DNA of 64,000 nt from Bryopsis sp. KO-2023 (Eukaryota; Chlorophyta; Ulvophyceae; Bryopsidales; Bryopsidaceae), in contig BSYQ01000006.1 of NCBI GenBank assembly GCA_030272585.1, forward strand, positions 439,001-503,000, written 5' to 3'. The notes beneath the pieces are model-generated. The model ran no database searches, was not told where the DNA came from, and saw nothing but the letters and a program-made list of their open reading frames with translations. The position numbers and the translations under genes are program-made. How positions within the stretch are numbered: the stretch's first letter is position 1; every line of letters begins with the position of its first letter. Shown one piece after another: positions 61,733 to 64,000 of this stretch.

Positions 61733-64000
61733 TCATGCTCGGCCCGTTCGTGCAACGAACTCGGCCAGCAGATCTGAACAATGTGTCAGACTCTCCTTCG
61801 GCTCCCATGTTGCCTCATGGGGTTGGTATCCTTTCCAGCAAACCAAATAGCGTTTTGCTCTTCCTTTTCCCTTCTCCCTGACGATAGCCTCCACTTCATA
61901 TTCCTCCTCTCCATCCAGCTCGTCGATAAGAGCCGGGCCGGGAGGTGCATCCCGCACGAACTCCTCGGACCGCTTGTATTCCTTGAGCTTGGAGACGTGG
62001 AATGTAGGGTGAAGCCTCCAGCCTGGTGGGAGGTCGAGCCTATAGGCCACTGGTGATATTACGGCCTCAACCTTGAACGGCCCGATGAACCTTCGTCTGA
62101 CCTTGGCCGGAATATGCTTGGTCACGGCCAAAGGGAGGTGGGCACTTCGGAGGCAAACCTCCTGTCCCACTGCGAATTCCACATGTCGCCTCTTTTTGTT
62201 GGCGCTCTCACACATGGTCTCCTGGGCCGAAGCGTAGTTTGCTTTGGCCTCCTCCAGGTCTCGGTTCATTCGGCTCACCATGGCCTCGGCCGCCTCCACG
62301 TTGGTACTCGGCCGGTCGGCCTCCAGGCCTCTTGGGTGTTGCCCATACATCAGGTAGAAAGGGGTGTATTTGGTGCTGGCGTTGACCGAATTGTTTGCAG
62401 CAAATTCGGCCGTGCTGAGGTATTCGCTCCATGTCTCCGGCCTTGCTTCAATGTAGGGCCGAAGGAAGTTCTCCAGTGTTCGGATTGTTACCTCGCTCTG
62501 TCCATCAGATTGCGGATGGTGAGCGGTTGACATCCTCAGGTCGGTGCCCACGAGCCGAAACAACTCCTTGTAGAACTGGCTCGTAAATCTTGGGTCTCGA
62601 TCAGACACGATAACTTCCGGTATCCCTGAGGTGGGGAATACTTTGGAGAGAAAGAGCTCGGCATATCCTTTCGCCGAAACCTCCTTGGTGCACGGGACGA
62701 ACTTGCACATCTTCGTGAGCCGATCCACAAAGACAGCCACGGCCGTGTACCCGTTAGACTTCGGTAAGTCAGTAACGAGGTCGGTCGTCAGCTGCTCCCA
62801 CTTGTAGGCCGGAACCGGCAGAGGGTGTAGCAACCCTTTCTGCTTGGAATTCTCGGTCTTCATCATCTGGCAAGTGGGGCACGATTCGACATAGTGGTTC
62901 ACGGCTCGGCGCCAGCCTCTCCACCAATGTCTTCGGCTCACAAGCTCGGCTGTCCGAGCTTTCCCTGGATGTCCCGCCATCGGCACATCGTGGTGGTCGT
63001 GCAATACCACCTGGCGTTTAGAAACCGGCACAACAATTTTCGGCTCGGCTCCAATGTCTTTGGCTTGATACATGAGCAGCCCATCTGGGGTCAGGGTGTA
63101 CCCCTGAACTGCTTGTCCATTGTCGAGTTGGGTCACGATTGGTCGAAGAATAGGGTCCTCCTTAATGGCGGCTTGCCAGTCTTGTGCCTCCCCGGGCGAG
63201 ATTTTGGCCCCCAAAATCGCATTGAGCCGTAACTGTGGTTTGCGTGAAAGCGCATCGGCCACGAAGTTAGCACGGCCCGGGAGGTACAAAATCTTCGGCT
63301 TGATGGACTGGAAAGAGCCAGCCTTCAACCAACGTGTTTGAGTCCGGGACAGCACACGTTGCTGCAAAAAGTGGGTCGCTGGGAGGTGGTCGGTGTAGAC
63401 GGTGGTGCCACCGGGGGCACCCTCCAGGTAGTGCCTCCACTGAGCGAGAGCGTAGGAGATCCCCAGAAGCTCCCGTTCGTAGGCCGAATACTTCTGCTCG
63501 GCCGAGTTGAGGGAACGACTTAGAAAAGCTACGGGCTGGTAGCCCTCCTCCTTGCTGCCTTGCATCAGGGTAGCTCCCAACGCGAAGTCCGAGGCATCCG
63601 TCGCCACCACATACGGCTTGGCCGGGTCAGGAATCAAGAGAACTGGGGCCGATGTGAGTCGGTCCTTGAGCGCTTGAAAGGCTTCGGCTTGGGCCGAACC
63701 CCATTCCCAGGCTTGGTCCTTCTTGACGAGCTTCTGAATAGGAGCTGCGATCCGGGAGAACTCCCGAATAAACCGTCGGTAATAGGACACCATGCCGAGG
63801 AAACTCCTGACCTCGGGCACCGACTGGAGCGGCTTCCAATCCTGGATGGCTTGGGTCTTGCTGCGATGTGGAGAGATACCGTCGGCCGAAATCCAATGCC
63901 CCACGAAATCCAGTTCCTTAACGGCGATGGAACATTTGGACGCCTTCGCATAAAGCTTGTGCTCGGCCAGCTTGTCCAGCACGAGCCGAAGGTGCTCCGC
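61733..64000 (-). CDS. Ty3/gypsy chromovirus Pol, C-terminal part (RT thumb, RNase H, integrase, chromodomain)
   Basis: The open frame enters from the right edge and ends at 61733. In order: RT thumb (LDFVGHWISADGISPHRSK, SFLGMVSYYRRFI), RNase H (VVATDASDFALGATLMQ, YERELLGISYALAQWRHYL), an integrase zinc finger (H and H in HDVPMAGH, then CPTC), the integrase core with Asp (TTDLVTDLP), Asp (VIVSDRDPRF) and Glu (SDGQSEVTIRTLENFL), the IN C terminus (RRRFIGPFKVEAVISPVAYR) and a chromodomain (YEVEAIVREKG, YLVCWKGYQPHEATWEP). No stop or frameshift in about 750 codons. Gag, protease and the RT active site lie outside the window. Confidence 0.95.
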   Translation of the reverse strand, partial: AEHLRLVLDKLAEHKLYAKASKCSIAVKELDFVGHWISADGISPHRSKTQAIQDWKPLQSVPEVRSFLGMVSYYRRFIREFSRIAAPIQKLVKKDQAWEWGSAQAEAFQALKDRLTSAPVLLIPDPAKPYVVATDASDFALGATLMQGSKEEGYQPVAFLSRSLNSAEQKYSAYERELLGISYALAQWRHYLEGAPGGTTVYTDHLPATHFLQQRVLSRTQTRWLKAGSFQSIKPKILYLPGRANFVADALSRKPQLRLNAILGAKISPGEAQDWQAAIKEDPILRPIVTQLDNGQAVQGYTLTPDGLLMYQAKDIGAEPKIVVPVSKRQVVLHDHHDVPMAGHPGKARTAELVSRRHWWRGWRRAVNHYVESCPTCQMMKTENSKQKGLLHPLPVPAYKWEQLTTDLVTDLPKSNGYTAVAVFVDRLTKMCKFVPCTKEVSAKGYAELFLSKVFPTSGIPEVIVSDRDPRFTSQFYKELFRLVGTDLRMSTAHHPQSDGQSEVTIRTLENFLRPYIEARPETWSEYLSTAEFAANNSVNASTKYTPFYLMYGQHPRGLEADRPSTNVEAAEAMVSRMNRDLEEAKANYASAQETMCESANKKRRHVEFAVGQEVCLRSAHLPLAVTKHIPAKVRRRFIGPFKVEAVISPVAYRLDLPPGWRLHPTFHVSKLKEYKRSEEFVRDAPPGPALIDELDGEEEYEVEAIVREKGKGRAKRYLVCWKGYQPHEATWEPKESLTHCSDLLAEFVARTGRA

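Overview
This is a repeat-rich eukaryotic nuclear window. Genes are split by GT-AG introns of about 75 to 550 bp, some first introns longer, and there are no operons or ribosome binding sites. A flagellar WD40/EF-hand protein (CFAP251) implies an organism that builds motile cilia. A HAD phosphatase of the type known from plants and algae (riboflavin pathway) suggests an algal or green-lineage host. That placement is inference; no rRNA or organelle gene is present to settle it.

Layout. 1-925: the extreme 3' end and 3' flank of a beta-helix membrane-protein gene, duplicated at 47.86-48.81 kb. 1.7-2.2 kb: a two-exon gene for a small secreted six-cysteine peptide (minus). 4.3-12.3 kb is the compact host-gene block: an SLX9-like ribosome-biogenesis factor (minus) divergent from NDUFA2 of complex I (plus), then CFAP251 (minus, eight exons, all phases consistent) divergent from a free-standing MetAP1-type zinc-finger protein (plus). 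12.3-17.6 kb is non-coding, low-complexity, and over much of its length nearly free of C on the plus strand. 17.66-18.74 kb: a broken second paralog of the beta-helix membrane protein. 19.4-20.2 kb: the 3' end of a LINE. 22.5-25.1 kb: the HAD phosphatase, with an apparent frameshift in its last exon.

25.5-36.7 kb (minus) holds a very long gene of at least 18 exons for a Crypton-type tyrosine recombinase (Ndc10_II-like catalytic domain plus GCR1_C-like DNA-binding domain). One of its exons is split by two hAT-like miniature elements with perfect 8-bp target duplications. One of these carries two further insertions of a third family. Taking the elements out leaves the reading frame and both flanking splice phases intact. 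These families are built from short palindromic words (CCGTAAC, GATCG, TGCACAG), and two carry tRNA-like pol III promoter boxes.

38.6-41.1 kb is an intact pogo-like DNA transposon with its transposase. 41.6-47.9 kb is the full-length beta-helix/multi-pass membrane protein gene (11 exons), divergent from a hypothetical gene. 50.0-52.7 kb is a small LTR retrotransposon with identical 163-bp LTRs and a 5-bp target duplication, lacking reverse transcriptase. 53.8-54.9 kb is a GC-rich four-exon gene for a secreted Ala/Cys-rich protein. 56.0-64.0 kb is a nest: a DIRS-like retroelement whose reverse transcriptase is split by a TGCACAG element and whose RNase H is cut by a Ty3/gypsy chromovirus. The chromovirus has a 3' LTR that itself carries a CCGTAAC element, and it encodes an extra coiled-coil/RING-like ORF after pol.

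A recurring theme is short local inverted duplications (hairpins) scattered through introns, exons and intergenic DNA.
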